From NCBI GenBank assembly GCA_034509735.1, contig JACGWO010000001.1, positions 29,081,966-29,145,965 on the forward strand: DNA of 64,000 nt, in the 5' to 3' direction. A program made the translations under genes and the position numbers. This document shows positions 45,530 through 58,652 of this stretch, in pieces. The notes beneath the pieces were generated by a model. It was not told the DNA's origin, did no database searches, and worked only from the letters and a program-made list of their open reading frames with translations. The stretch's first letter is position 1. Every line of letters begins with the position of its first letter. Source of the DNA: Sesamum alatum (Eukaryota; Streptophyta; Magnoliopsida; Lamiales; Pedaliaceae).

Positions 45530-48500
45530 GTTGGGCATGAGATATCAGACCCAACTTGGACACAAGAAATGTGAAGGATGGCGAGGCATGACTTAGTGAA
45601 CAAATTAGCCACTTGATGCGTCCCAGCAATGTGTTGAGGAATAATAAAACCATGCTTGAACTGAACCGAATGATGTGAAAGTCTATGTCAAGGTGCTTAG
45701 TTCTTTTGTGAAACACCGGATTCTCGGTAATGTGGATGGCATTTTTGGAATAGGAGTAGATATGGAAACTTGAAACTAACGAAGTAAGTAACTAATCCAC
45801 AGTAACTCATAAAACGGCAGAAGTCATGCTCTGATATTCGGCTTCGGCGGAAAACCGAGAAACTATTTCTTGTTTCTTAGATTTCCAAGAAACGAGAGAA
45901 CTGCCTAGGAAAATGCAAAAATCAAAGATTAACGCTGCGTGTCTGGGCAAGTGGCACAATTTGAATCAGAGTAAACTGAAAGCTAAAGGGAATTGTTGGC
46001 TAGATAGAATAACCCTAACAAAGTAGTGCCCTTTAAATACCTCAACAAATACATTATTGCCTCTCAATGTGGTAACTTGGGACACTGCATAAACTGGCTA
46101 GGCTGTTTGACAACAAAACAGATATCCGAACGGGAGAAACCCAAGTATAAAAGCCTGCCAACAAGACGCCAATAATTCTCAGGAAAAAGAAATAATGCAT
46201 CGGTGAAATTATCAAATTTTATTCCCGGCGATAAAGGAGTAGCCAACGCTTTAGCATTCTACATGTTACAGTCATGAAGGATATCAAGTAGGTACTTCTT
46301 CTGGGAAATGCAAGTACCATGAGATGACAAAGCCAACTCTAGGCCAAGAAAAAACTTAGCAAAGCCCAGATCTTTTATAGTGAAAAGATCATGCAAAAAA
46401 GCTTTGACCTTCTCTAAGCAAGCCATCGAAGAACTAGTGAGAAGTATGCCATCCACATAAACTAAGAGTGCTATGAATCCAGAGACAGTGTGTTTGATAA
46501 AAAGACGATGATCATAAGGAGATTGCTGAAAACCAAGTCTGCCAACCTTGAAGTGAGCTCGATATTCCATTGGCAAGAGGCCTGCTTCAGGCCATAAAGG
46601 GATCGTTCCAGCCTACAAACCTGCCTTGGTCGAGCCTGTAAATAACCCTCAAGCAGATACATGTACACTTCCTCCTCTAGCCTTCAATGCAAGAAGGCAT
46701 TTACGTCCAACTGCAAAATAGCCCAAGAAAAGGAAGTTGTTGTCGTCAGGAATAAACATACTGTAACCGCCTTAGCTATGAGTGAATAGCTATTAAAGTA
46801 ATTGAGCCCTTCAATCTGAGTATACCCCTTCGTTACAAGGCGAGCCTTGTAGCGCTCCACAGTCCTATCAGGCTTCAATTTAATCTTATAAATCCACCTA
46901 CAACCAATGGCCCGCTTCCCTTCAGGCAAAGTAGTTAAACGCAAAGTGTCATTTCTTTCGAGGGCATCTAACTCTTGATGCATAGCGTCTCTTCAATGTT
47001 CTTCTAGTTTGCCTCCACAAAGGAATTGGGTTCCTGAACAAAAGCCCCTTGCGCCATAAACAAAGTGTGTGTGTGTGTGTTATGCAAGGTGCACAAGGGT
47101 CAGTATGGAAAGATGTTTGGCTGCAAATATAGTCTTGTAACCACAAAGGTTTGGGAATATGCCTCTGTGGTTCTTAAGGTAGAGAAAGATCACGATTAGA
47201 TGTAGTAGGTAAAGACAAAGGCTAAGAAGGACTAGTAGCTCGGGTATCAAGATTGAGGGTGATGGATCAAGATTATTTATGGGAGTAGGTAAAGGAACAT
47301 CAATGTTGCACATTTGAAAAGGAAAAAAGCTTTCACGGAAAATGACATCCCTTGAGACTAGAGTCGAATGAATGGTCAAGTCATATACTCGATAACCTTA
47401 TAAGATGGACTGTATCGTAAGAAAGCACATTTGATCGCCCGTTGTTAGAATTTGTCTTTGTGTGGTTGGACATTGATGGCATAACACAAACATCCAAAAA
47501 CTTTTATATGATCAGGTGTAGGAGGTTTATGGTATAACCTCTCATACGGGGATTCCCAATTAAGAACAGATGAAGGCAGTCGGTTTAAAAGATATGTGGC
47601 TATCAAAAATGCACTCCCCCCAAATTTTCTAGGCATTGAAGCTTCAAACATTAAAGCACGGGCAATAGATATGAGATGTTTATGTTTTCTTTCAGCTACA
47701 CCATTTTGCTGTGGGGTATGAGGTGTTGATCTTTAGTGAATAATTCCTAACCTTTGGAAAAGGCTATGACAAGTTTCATTATCATCAGACCTCACATTTC
47801 TAACTTTGGAATCAAACTGTGTAGATATAGCTGCAAGAATGGCTTCCAGTTTTGTTGGGACTTGCGTTTTATGTTGCAATAAAAAGGTCCATGTTGCTAT
47901 GCTAAAATCATCCACCACAATAAAAAAATAGTGACAATTTTTCAATGAAGGGAGTTTATAAGGTCCCCACAAATCTATGTGGATTAACTCAGAAATGGAA
48001 GAACTCTTAATAGCACTATAATGGAAGGATAAATGTTGTTGTTTAGCTAGAGGACAAGAAATGTCCGAGTGTATCAACATTACTCATTTTCTTTATATGT
48101 CTCAATACATTTAGTAGGGAGTGTCCTAACCTTCTATGCCATAAAGTGGCCTTTTTTGAGCTAGAAAAACAACAAGAATAAGGAACAGAGAACTGTTGAA
48201 TGAAAGTTGGATCAAAAGAAGTCTTATCAAGGACATATAAGCTACCCAACAGTCTCCCAACTCCAAGAATAGTTTCAGTTTTTCAGTCCTGTATAACTCA
48301 ATGAAAAGGTACGAAGATGATTTTAACATGAGAGGAAGAGCACAACTTTTGTACAGATAAAAGATTGTAGTGAAATGCAGGAACACAAAGTACGTTTCTC
48401 AAAATGAGATCATTGTGGAATATTTCTATCGCTAATGTATTTAACAGATTGTGAAGTACCATCAGGGAGATGAACATTATTCGACTGAGCAGGTGAAGAA

Positions 48501-49534
48501 TATTTGGTTTGCATACTTAGATTCACACACATGTAGTTCGTGGCACCCATGTCAATGATCAAAAAATCCAAAACATTTGTGTTGGCACTAGTAAAAGCAC
48601 GTTTCTTACTAGAAAATCGTCATCCTGTGAAAAATTAGCATGCAAAGGATCTTGTGGCATCCTTCCTTTCATCAGGTTAATCAGCTCCTGAATCTGTACA
48701 TTTATTTCAACAGGTACAGCTCTTGCATCTGTCGTGATCCCAACCTGTTAGTCCTCCATGACAGCAAAACCTCTAGTCTGTCCACCCTCCCTTTTCTTTT
48801 GCTCAACCACTGTCTTGTATCATTCGGGAACTCCATGTATTTTGAAGCACGTATCTTTCGTATGGCCTGGTTTTTTACAGTTTATACATTGTTGTGATTT
48901 CTTGTCTACTGATTCTTTCTTCAAATTTCTTTTGTAGGCTAAGTCCTTTTTTTTGCTCCAGTCCTCCAACATTCTGCCACTTAGCCTGTAAAGCTATTCC
49001 CTCAGCCAAGTCATTTCCTCCTTGGTTCACCAACCTCTGTTTCTCAACTCTTACCGCCATTATGTATGCCTTGTTCACTGATGGCATAGGTTCCATGACC
49101 AAAAATTTGGTTACGTATACTGTCAAAACTTTCATTCAAACTCATAAGAAATTGTATGAGTTGATTCATAGTTGTTGTTTCAGCCGTAGCCTTTACAAAT
49201 CCACATGTGCATCCTTGTACAGGTGTGAGACTTGCAAGTTCTTCCCACAAAATATAACTTAGTAAAATACACAATAGCAGACTAAGAACCTTGAGAAATT
49301 GAGGCAATTCCTCTTCTATTATACCAGTGGCCCATTGGACTTACTGAACCTTTCTTTTAACTCGATCCAGAGCTCTCTAGCGATTTTGGTGTACATCAAA
49401 GCCCAAATCATTTCCTTAGAAATCACATTCAAAATCCATGACTGTACCATAGAATTAGCTCTAATCCACTTATCATATTGATCACCTCCTTTGTCCGGCT
49501 TCATAGAACTTCCATCTGTGAACCCTAACTTCAT
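45530..49534 (-). pseudogene. copia-4 gag (second part) and pol
   Basis: Reading leftward: gag resumes with KLGFTDGSSMKPD, YDKWIRANSMVQSWILNVIS and TKIARELWIELKERF (49534-49330). Further gag with a CHTC-type knuckle region follows near 48900, then pre-integrase (TLWHRRLGHSLLNVL, 48150) and integrase (IHIDLWGPYK; DNETCHSLFQRLGI; LLNRLPSSVLNWESPYERL). RT has IGCRWIYKIKLKPDRTVERY, ILQLDVNAFLH and RSLYGLKQASCQW; its active-site box reads YVDG instead of YVDD (46455). RNase H ends with HKRTKHLDIDFHIIR (45700). There are multiple frame breaks and stops. It is inactive. Confidence 0.85.
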
Positions 49535-49539
49535 CTTAG
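49535..49539. repeat. Gypsy target-site duplication, left
   Basis: CTTAG, identical to 58096-58100. It lies within the copia-4 gag coding sequence. Confidence 0.95.
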
Positions 49540-51610
49540 TGTAATGCCCACAAATTTTTATACATAATTATGGGGTTAATTGATAATTATCTAAAAAATT
49601 TAGTTAATTAGTAGATATATTATAGATCATTTGTGATCATATTAAGACTTGAACGGAGTGACTTTGAGCTTTATATAATATTTGGGAGCAAATTATATTA
49701 ATTAAGAAAATTAGGAAGAACGTAATGGATATTTCAAAAAAAAATTATTAAAATTAAAAATAATAATAATAATTAAAAAGAATAATAAGAAAAAAAAAGG
49801 TAAAGACAAAATCGGAAAAAAAAGAAAGCAAGGCGGTACACGAGGTAATTGCCAGTACTAGTAACAAGTATATAATATATTATAGATATGAATATTATAT
49901 ACATATATAGGTAATAGGATAGGAAAGACAACTTTAAGTGCAATAATTATTCGTAAACACTAATCCTCCGGCGATATGAATAGGTAATTACCATTTTATT
50001 CTTTTAAATTATTAATAATTTATATAATTATATTATTTAATAAGTGCATTTATTAAATGTAGTTTATATTATTCAATTTAATGTTTGACCGGAGAATTTC
50101 ATGGATTTGAGTATTTATAAATTAGTGCTTAGTTAAATGTCTCAATTGAGTTAGGGATGTTATAATTAATGGCTTAAACTACTTAATTTACTAGATTTAA
50201 TAATTTCTATAATTGGTTGGCTTAGTTAATCGGGTTAAAATTATATTTGATAAATATTATAGAATTATATTTGAAAATGCTATATTTACTAAAGATGAGT
50301 ATGTTTGAGATAATTAAATGTAAATCTATTATTAAGGGTGATACTTATAATGAGATGAGGGGTTTAATGAAATAGTAAAATATTATTGGGAATCATACGA
50401 ATAATATTTAATATTCTATTTAGAAATTACAATACTTTTGATATGTTGATTATATGCATTATAACTTATTATAGGATAAGGGGGATAAGGTGAATGATTG
50501 AACAACTCTCTACGTACAAGTTAGATCGTTGTAAATCGAGGCAAGTAAATAATTAGTACTATCTATATATGTGTTGTTTCCTTGTGATACTATCCTTACG
50601 TAAGTCTATATAATTCGTGCTAGAATTAATCTATTTTGAATTCTATGAGTTATTCGTCATTTGATTTGATTAATGTGGTGAAAGAGAAATGACGAAATGT
50701 ATTGAGATGTTATTCTTGAATGATGTGTTGTTGGTGCTTGTCAATGATAATGTGTTGGGATGGGCTATTACTTGACTAGTTGGCTTACAAGAACGGTAAT
50801 ATGTGGAATCGAGGGAGTGATGGAAATTAAACGTAATTGTGACATGAATACCCTTTGATGTTGTTGAATAGCCTATGTGGCAAAATGAAAGGAAAAGAGC
50901 AATGATGTGATATGAAAGAGCTATCATGCGAAATGAGATTGATGAGCCTGTGTGACATGTCAAGGGATTTCATGTATATGTATGTAATGAATAGTGAGGT
51001 GAGTTGGTGGAGAAAACCAGTATATCATTTTTCTGGTAAGCCAGTTTTGAATACAAGGGTTTGATAGATTTTCTAATTATGAGACGATTACATGGAGTAA
51101 TGAAATGAAATGTGCTTGATCAAATTGATTATATTTTTATATATGTTGCTTATTTTGACTTGTTGAAACTATATTTGATGTACGTATATAGTTGGTGCCA
51201 ATTATTTACTTATTAAGTTGCAGGCTCATCCCTCTGCTAACATTTTTCAGGTATAGATTTGGTTGTGCCTATTCACGACAACTAGGTCCATGTTTTGCAT
51301 TCCAATCAGGTCGGGCCAGTATGTTGTTTTCTCCGCATGTTAAATAGAAATAGAAGTCTCCTTTTGGATTAAAAGCGAGAATATCATGTGAACTAACTAT
51401 AACGGGTTCCATTTTTATCGTACTTGATATATGTATATATGATCTTGTGGATAAGATGATAAATATTCTTGTTGTGATGATGAAACTATGTGTATATATA
51501 CTCAACAGGGACTAGATTATGTGCCCAATTATATATATATATATACAGGGTTTACATTAAGTGTGATATTTAAGGGAGATATAGTCGTAGTGTTGTTCGT
51601 AGGTGCTATA
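49540..51610 (+). repeat. Gypsy 5' LTR
   Basis: 2071 bp, starting TGTAATGCCCACAAATT. The terminal CA has mutated to TA (GGTGCTATA). Confidence 0.93.
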
Positions 51611-51615
51611 TTTGG

Positions 51616-51627
51616 TGGTAACAGAGC
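51616..51627 (+). other. Gypsy primer-binding site
   Basis: TGGTAACAGAGC begins 5 bp after the 5' LTR. It differs at one position from the initiator-Met tRNA site TGGTATCAGAGC. Confidence 0.85.
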
Positions 51628-51733
51628 AGGGATTAGATTCTCTAGGGTATTTGATGATGTGTGATATTATACGTAAAATATATATTACGAGTCTAATTAT
51701 ACATGTGGATTTCATATAGGATGGAAGCGTCAG

Positions 51734-52857
51734 GTGAAAACGTTGTTGGCCCAACTGAGTTCATTAGAGTTTGTACAGGGTCATGATCATGCATCTGAAC
51801 ATCAGGGGTTAGAAGCCCAGAATAGAAACGTTCCCCAACCAGAAGTGACTCCTTTTATGCAACAATTCCTAGACTTTATGCAGAGGATGGCTCCACCACC
51901 ACAACCCCAACCACAAGATGTAGTTATTGATAAAAACTATGAGATAGTTAGAAGGCAGGGCGCGAAGGTATTTGCTGGTACAACTGATCCTGCAGAAGTA
52001 GAAGAATGGTTGAGAAATACGGAAAGAGTTCTAGATCGAATTAAATTCACTTCTGAACAAAAGTTGAGGTACGCGGTGTCTTTATTGGAGAAAGATGCAT
52101 TGGATTGGTGGGAAACTGTTCCAAGGAGTAGGAATCGACCAATCACTTTAACATGGAATGATTTCTTGAGGAAATTTGCTGAGAAATACACTCCATCGAT
52201 CTACAGAAATCGTAAGAAAGTTGAATTTCTAGAGTTAAAGCAAAATGATTTGTCTGTTGCGAATACGAGCTACAATTTATGAGGCTATCCAAGTATGCTC
52301 CGGAAGAGGCAAGTACTGATGAATTGAGGCGAGACAGATTTGAAAGAGGCCTGAGGCTTGAGATACGAGAGAAGGTAGCAATTAAACCTCTGAGTTACAG
52401 TACACTTTTGGAAGCAGCGTTGAGAGCTAAAGAGACATCCATAGAAAGGAATTCTGTTGAAGCTAAATGGAAGAAGTGGACAGGTAATCCTAACCTTACA
52501 GGTGGACCAAGCAGTGCAGTTTCCTTTAAGGGTTCTGATTTTCAAAGAGGGGGGTACAGAGGCAGAGGAATGAGTCAAACTAATAGGTCCCCATCAGTGT
52601 CTTTGAGTAGAGGCGGGTCTACCTTAGGTGGATTTGGGGGAAGACAAGGTCCAACCAGATCGTTTAGTGGAAGGTCTATTCCCTCGTGCACGAATTGCGG
52701 TAGGAAACACACCGGTGAATGTCGGGGAGTCCAGCCAATCGTATGTTATTGTTGCCACCAACCAGGGCATATTGTCAGGGATTGTCCTACGTGGAGAGTT
52801 GATGCCAGTGGATCTCAAATATCAGGACCAAGTAATGTGGGGGGAAATTTGCAATAG
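51734..52857 (+). pseudogene. Gypsy gag
   Basis: Two overlapping frames. The first (51734-52282) has the retrotransposon gag core: FAGTTDPAEVEEWLRNTERV, LRYAVSLLEKDALDWWE and WNDFLRKFAEKY. A frame break near 52270 leads to the second (52279-52857) with YAPEEASTDELRRDRFERGL, an Arg/Gly-rich stretch and two cysteine clusters, CTNCGRKHTGEC and CYCCHQPGHIVRDC. It would form the virus-like particle and bind the RNA. One shift separates the halves. The ATG at 51734 lies about 120 bp after the LTR, and an upstream start at 51721 is possible. Confidence 0.85.
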
Positions 52858-52956
52858 GTTAGTACAAGTAGGGGTCGAGGAAGAAGTGGTCGAGGTAGCG
52901 GGACTATTTCTACAACATCGACTGGACAGAGTAGTCAATCTCAGCCACAAGCAAGG

Positions 52957-53988
52957 GTGTATGCCATCACCAGGGAACAAGATCCTACTGCACCTGAGGT
53001 TATTACTGGTTTCTTTTCTATTTGCAATTCGGATGTGCATGTGTTAATTGATCCAGGATCTACATGTTCATTTATATCACATGATTTTGCATCACATGTG
53101 CATGCTAGTATTGAACCGTTGGGGCATGACTTATGTGTATCTATGCCTGCTGGTAGGGTTATACTTGTTAACACAGTAGTGAGATCTTGCCCAATAGTAG
53201 CGGATAGTGTCACACTATATGCAAATTTGATTGTGATAAATCTTAGGGAGTTTGACGTTATTCTGGGAATGGATTGGTTAGCTAATAATCATGCCTTGGT
53301 GGACTGTCAAACAAAAAAGATGGTTGTAGAGATCAATGGGCAAATGAAGACGGTTATAGTGGAAGAAAGAAAAGTTATACCTAACTGTTTAATTTCTGCT
53401 ATGACTGCTTTTAATTTAATTAAAGAAGGGTGTGAAGCATATCTAGCTAGTGTACATGATACTACGAAGGTCAGTCCGGGTGTGTCAGATGTTCCAGTAG
53501 TTAGGGAATTTCTTGATGCTTTTCCCAAAGAATTACCTGGGTTACCACCTCATCGAGAACTGGATTTTGAAATAGAAACTATTCCTGGGGCAGCACCTAT
53601 TTCGATTGCACCATATAGAATGGCTCCGCTAGAATTGAAAGAATTAAAGAAACAATTAGAAGAATTACTGGATAAGGGGTTTATAAGAACAAGTATTTCG
53701 CCTTGGGGAGCACCAGTATTATTTGTGAAGAAGAAAGATGGGAGTATGAGATTATGTGTTGATTATAGGCAATTGAATCGGATCACAATTAAGAACAAGT
53801 ATCCTCTTCCACGGATAGATGATCTACTTGACCAGTTAAAGGGTGCAACAACATTTTCGAAAATTGATTTAAGATCAGGTTATTGGCAACTGTGGATTGA
53901 AGAAGGATCTATTTCAAAGACAGCTTTTCGAACCAGGTATGGTCATTATGAATTTGTTGTTATGCCATTTGGGTTAACAAAACCTTAA
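52957..53988 (+). pseudogene. Gypsy protease and N-terminal reverse transcriptase
   Basis: Protease active site [13 protein letters not shown] (about 53040) with the usual follow-up [10 protein letters not shown] (53250). It is followed by the [74 protein letters not shown] and [12 protein letters not shown]. The frame stops at 53988 because about a dozen codons normally found between FGLT and the FLDQFV helix are missing. It belongs in one polyprotein with the next two entries. Confidence 0.88.
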
Positions 53989-55015
53989 AGCCATTCCTTG
54001 ATCAATTTGTGATTGTGTTTATTGATGATATTCTAATGTACTCTAGTAGTCACGAGGAACATGAACAACATTTAAGGACAGTTTTACAAATCTTGAGAGA
54101 AAAGCAACTATATGCTAAATTTAGCCAGTGTGAATTTTGGATGGAGGAGATTGCTTTCTTAGGGCATGTTGTTTCGAAGCAAGGGGTATAACCTGATCCG
54201 GCAAGCTACCTAAAAATGCATCGGAAGTTCGCAGTTTTCTGGGATTGACTGGGTATTACAGAAGATTTGTGAAAGATTTCTCTGTTATTGCAAAACCTTT
54301 GACAAATTTATTAAAGAAGAATGCGTCGTTCAACTGGAACAACATGTGTGATCAGAGTTTTGAAGATTTAAAGAAAAGACTTACCTCAGCACCTATTCTG
54401 GCATTACCATCTAGGAATGGAGGATATGTGGTGTATACTAATGCTTCATGGCAAGGACTTGGATGTGTCTTGATGCAACATGGAAGAGTTATAGCTTATG
54501 CATCGAGGCAGTTGAGGCTGCATGAATTGAACTATCCAACCCATGATCTAGAATTAGCAGCTATTCTGCATGCATTGAAAATCTGGAGGCATTATCTATA
54601 TGGAGAAACATTTCAAATATTTACCGATCACAAGAGCTTAAAATATATTCCAACACATAAAGAGTTGAATTTGAGGCAGAGAAGATGGATCGAGTTGTTG
54701 AAGGACTACGATTGTACTACTGATTATCACCCCGAAAAAGCAAATGTAGTTGCAGATGCTTTAAGTAGAAAGACGATGGACCAACTAGCAGGTATGATTG
54801 GCTATAATGTGGAGTATTTAGCTGCCCTCAGAGCAATAAATTTGAGTTTTAGTATTGGTGATGAACTTTTACTTGCCACTCTTCAAGTGAAGCCCTCCCT
54901 TAGGGACAAAGTTAAGAATGCACAGAATAGTGATCCGTACTTGCAGAAAATAAAAGCCAAGGTACAAGAAGGAAAGAACGATCAATATGTAATACAGGAA
55001 ATGGTATGCTATTAA
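53989..55015 (+). pseudogene. Gypsy reverse transcriptase C-part and RNase H
   Basis: [19 protein letters not shown] carries the intact RT active-site [18 protein letters not shown] is followed by a stop and a shift, then [18 protein letters not shown], and RNase H with [17 protein letters not shown], where the usual catalytic Asp (SDAS) is Asn. [29 protein letters not shown] and [10 protein letters not shown] are conserved. The last frame ends at 55015. Confidence 0.88.
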
Positions 55016-55960
55016 ATTGGAAGCGTATGTGTGTGTCGAATGTAGAGGAATTGAGAACGGAGATCATGCACGAGGCGCACTATACACCGTATGCGATGCA
55101 TCCTGGCAGTACCAAGATGTATCGAGAACTGAGACCCTATTATTGGTCGCCAACCATGAAGAAATATGTTGCAGAGTTTGTGGCTAGATGCATAACTTGT
55201 CAGCAAGTTAAAGCATAATACCAAGCACCAGCCGGTAAGCTTCATCCTTTATCTATACCTGAATGAAAATGGGAAAAGATTACTATGGATTTTGTCATTG
55301 GGTTACCACGTACATTCAGGAAACATGATGCTATTTAGGTTATCGTGGATAGATTGACTAAATCTGCTCACTTTTTGCCAATAAGACAAAATGATTCTTT
55401 AGATAAATTGGCTGAGTTGTATGTTTTGGAAATTAGTCCAAGTAACGGTGAATGAGGTAAAAATAGTTAAACAGTGTCTGAAGGCAGCACAAGATCATCA
55501 AAAGAGCTATGAGATAAACATCGCAGAGAGATGGGATATGAGGTGGGAGAAAAAGTTTTTCTGAAAGTATCACCATGGAGGGGAATCAAAAGAGCTATGT
55601 AGATAAACAAGGAAAGTTGAGTCCAAGATATATTGGACCGTATGAAATTATCGAGCGAGTCGGACCACTAGCTTATCGATTAGCATTACAAGCAGAGTTG
55701 TCTCATATACATGATGTGTTCCATGTGTCCATGTTACGTCGATATCAATCTGATCCTAGTCATATCTTGCGTGAACCGGAGATAGAAATATCAAGGGATT
55801 AACGTACATAGAGGAACCAATAAAAATTTTGGATCGGAGTATAAGGAAGTTGAGAAATAAAGAAATATCAATGGTGAAGGTAAAGTGGAGTCATCACTCT
55901 CCCAGAAAAGCCACTTGGGAGGTTGAGGATACCCATATTTATTCCATGAGCTAGTACGTT
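55016..55960 (+). pseudogene. Gypsy integrase (core deleted) and chromodomain
   Basis: The zinc-binding HHCC part is complete (HEAHYTPYAMHPGSTKMY ... CITCQQ, 55069-55205). The catalytic core begins with ITMDFVIGLP and VDRLTKSAHFLPI but is cut at about 55440, so the second Asp and the Glu are gone. It resumes with REMGYEVGEKVFLKVSPWRG, the GPY-type C-terminus (LSPRYIGPYEIIERVGPLAY; IHDVFHVSMLRRY), and a chromodomain-like end (LTYIEEPIKILDRSIRKLRN, VKVKWSHHSPRKATWEVED). Four or more stops occur (near 55217, 55265, 55338, 55455). It is non-functional, but the targeting module survives. Confidence 0.85.
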
Positions 55961-55987
55961 AATTAAATTTCGGGACGAAATTTTATT

Positions 55988-56000
55988 AGGAGGGGAAAAT
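55988..56000 (+). other. Gypsy polypurine tract
   Basis: AGGAGGGGAAAAT directly before the right LTR (TGTGACGCCC). Confidence 0.85.
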
Positions 56001-58095
56001 TGTGACGCCCACAAATTTTTATACATAATTATGGGGTTAATTGGTAATTATTTAAGAAATTTAGTTAATTAGTAGATATATTATAAATTAAATTGTGATC
56101 ATATTAAAACATGAACGGAGTGAATTGGAGATTTATATAATATTTGAGAGCAAATTATATTAATTAAGAAAATTAGGAAGAACGTAATGGGTATTTCAAA
56201 AAATATTTATTAAAATAATAATAATAATAATATAATAATAATTAAAAAGAATAATAAGAAAAAAAAGGTAAAGACAAAATCGAAAAAAAGAAAGGAAGGC
56301 GGTGCACGAGGTAATTGCCACTATTAGTAACAAGTATATAATATAATATAAATATGAAATATTATATACATATATAGGTAATAGGATAGGAAAAGACAAC
56401 TTTAAGTGCAATAATTATCCGTAAACACTAATCCTCTGGCGATATGAACAGGTAATTACCATTTTATTCTTTTAAATTATTAATAATTTATATACTTATA
56501 TTATTTAATAAGTGCATTTATTAAATGTAGTTTATACTATTCGATTTAGTGTTTAACCGGAGAATTTCATGAATTTGAGTATTTATAAATTAGTGCTTGG
56601 TTACATGTCTCAATTGAGTTATGGATGTTATAATTAATGGCTTAAACTGCTTAATTTACTAGATTTAATAATTTCTATAATTGGTTGGCTTAGTTAATCG
56701 GGTTAAAAATTATATTTGATAAATATTATAGAATTATATTTGAAAATGTTATATTTACTAAAGATGAGTATGTTTTGAGATAATTAAATGTAAATCTATT
56801 ATTAAGAGTGGTAGTTATAATGAGATGGGGGGTTTAATGAAATATTAAAATATTATTGGGAATCATACAAATAATATTTAATATTCTATTTAGAAATTAC
56901 AGTACTTTTGATATATTGATTATATGCATTATAACTTATTATAGGATAAGGGGGATAAGGTGAATGATTGAACAACTCCCTACGTACAAGTTAGATCGTT
57001 GTAAATCGAGGTAAGTAAATAATTAGTACAATATATATATGTGTTCTTTCCTTGTGATACTATCCTTTCGTAAGTCTATGATTCGTGCTAGAATTAATCT
57101 ATTTTGAATTCTATGAGTTATTCGTTATTTGATTTGATTAATGTGGTGAAAGTGAAATGACGAAATGTATTGAGATGTTATTCTTGAATGATGTGTTGTT
57201 GGTGCTTGTCAATGATAATGTGTTGGGATGGACTATTACTTGACTAGTTGGCTTACAAGAACGGTGATATGTGGAATCGAGGGAATGATGGAAATTAAAC
57301 GTAATTGTGACATGAATACCCCTTGATGTTGTTGAATAGTCTATGTGGCAAAATGAAAGGAAAAGAGTTATGATGTGCTATGAAAGAGCTATGATGCGAT
57401 GTGAAAAGAGGTATGACGCGAAATGAGATTGATGAACCTGTGTGGCATGTCAAGGGGATTCATATATATGTATGTAATGAATAGTGAGGTTAAGTTGGTG
57501 AAGAAAACCACTATATCACCTTTCTGGTAAGCCAACTATGAAAACAAGGGTTTGATTGATTGTCTAATTATGAGACGATTACATGGAGTAATGAAATGAT
57601 GTGCTTGATCAAATTGATTATATTTTTATATATGTTGCTTATTTTGACTTGTTGAAACTATATTTGAGGTGTGTATATAGTTGGTGCCGAGTATTTACTT
57701 GTTGAGTTGCAGGCTCATCCCTCTGCTAACATTTTTCAGGTATAGATTTGGCTGTGCCTATTCACGACAACTAGGTTCACGTTTTGTATTCCAGTCAGGT
57801 CGGGCTAGTATGCAGTTTTCACCTCATTGTAAATAGAAATAGAAGTCTCCTTTTGGATTAAAAGCGAGAATGATATGTGAACTAACTATAATGGGTTCCA
57901 TTTTTGTCGTACTTGATATATGTATATATGATATTATGGATAAGATGATAAATATTCTTGTTGTGATGATGAGACTATGTGTATATATACTTAACAGGGA
58001 CTAGATTATGTGCCTAATTATATATATAAACAGGGTTTACATTAAGTGTGATATTTAGGGGAGATATAGTCGTAGTGCCGTTAGTGGGTGCTACA
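56001..58095 (+). repeat. Gypsy 3' LTR
   Basis: 2095 bp, TGTGACGCCC to GGGTGCTACA. Partner of 49540-51610. Confidence 0.93.
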
Positions 58096-58290
58096 CTTAG
58101 ACCGTAATATAAGCACCACAACCCTACGGCATGCCGTATAATTAGTTCCATTCAGTGGAGAAGTAATGAGAGTCATACTTGGATTGTCCGATCCGTGTAC
58201 ATGTAGGAAATCTGTATCCTGATCCATCTTCTTAGCTCGCAGTTTTTTATCAAATCTGAGCACAATCGTCTTACTCAATTATTAGCTAAA
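58096..58290 (-). pseudogene. copia-4 gag N-terminus
   Basis: Reading leftward: FLHVHGSDNPSMTLITSPLN, then GTNYTACRRVVVLILRSK, ending exactly at the gypsy junction and continuing in register at 49534 with KLGFTDG. The pattern (LHPSDHPG...LNGTNYxxWRRA) is the usual start of this copia gag family. The conserved Trp reads Cys here. The probable start is upstream near 58278 or earlier. Confidence 0.8.
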
Positions 58291-58336
58291 TGAGACTGCA
58301 ATCTCACAAATCAGTATCCGGGGACCTTCAATCGAA

Positions 58337-58349
58337 GGTTCTGATTCCA
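58337..58349 (-). other. copia-4 primer-binding site
   Basis: On the minus strand TGGAATCAGAACC directly follows the 5' LTR (…ATTCTACA). It differs at two positions from the initiator-Met tRNA site. Confidence 0.75.
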
Positions 58350-58652
58350 TGTAGAATACACAGCTGAAAATATACATTCAACTCGAGAGAAAGATTAAAC
58401 AGAGAAGCCATGGAGTATTTCTGAATATTTTCTATGTATTGTTCAAGAGAAAGTTAGGTCCTACATATATACAAACATGTAGAGAGAATCTGTCAACAAA
58501 AATGCTAACAATCCCTTAACAAAGAAGGAACACATCAGCTAAATGAATCCCACAGTTGGCAAAAATAAAAACTGAAGAAACGCAACTACTACTAAAAGAA
58601 ACGTGAGAAAACAAACCCAAATGCTATGTACATTAAAATACAACTTTCTACA
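58350..58652 (-). repeat. copia-4 5' LTR
   Basis: 303 bp, plus-strand TGTAGAATACACAG to CTTTCTACA. Partner of 45218-45517. Confidence 0.92.

Larger units (their letters stand above)
49540..58095 (+). mobile_element. Chromovirus-type Ty3/gypsy element (Tekay/Del-like)
   Basis: 8.56 kb, LTRs 49540-51610 and 56001-58095, TSD CTTAG, primer site at 51616, polypurine tract before the right LTR. The internal part (4.39 kb) has gag, protease, RT, RNase H, integrase and a C-terminal chromodomain, in the gypsy order. The chromodomain and the gag/pol style fit Tekay/Del chromoviruses. The internal region is shorter than usual because the integrase core is deleted. LTR divergence in the first 120 bp is roughly 9% by eye, including likely C-to-T changes at CG/CNG (TGTGACGCCC versus TGTAATGCCC). 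Confidence 0.93.
45218..58652 (-). mobile_element. copia-4: Ty1/copia element split by a gypsy insertion
   Basis: Left LTR (3' LTR, 45218-45517) and right LTR (5' LTR, 58350-58652), about 300 bp each, TG...CA. A perfect TSD AAGTT flanks the element (45213-45217 and 58653-58657). Without the nested 8.6-kb gypsy element copia-4 is about 4.9 kb, a normal size. The two LTRs differ visibly more (I estimate 10-15% by eye) than the LTRs of the nested gypsy, consistent with copia-4 being older. Confidence 0.93.
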
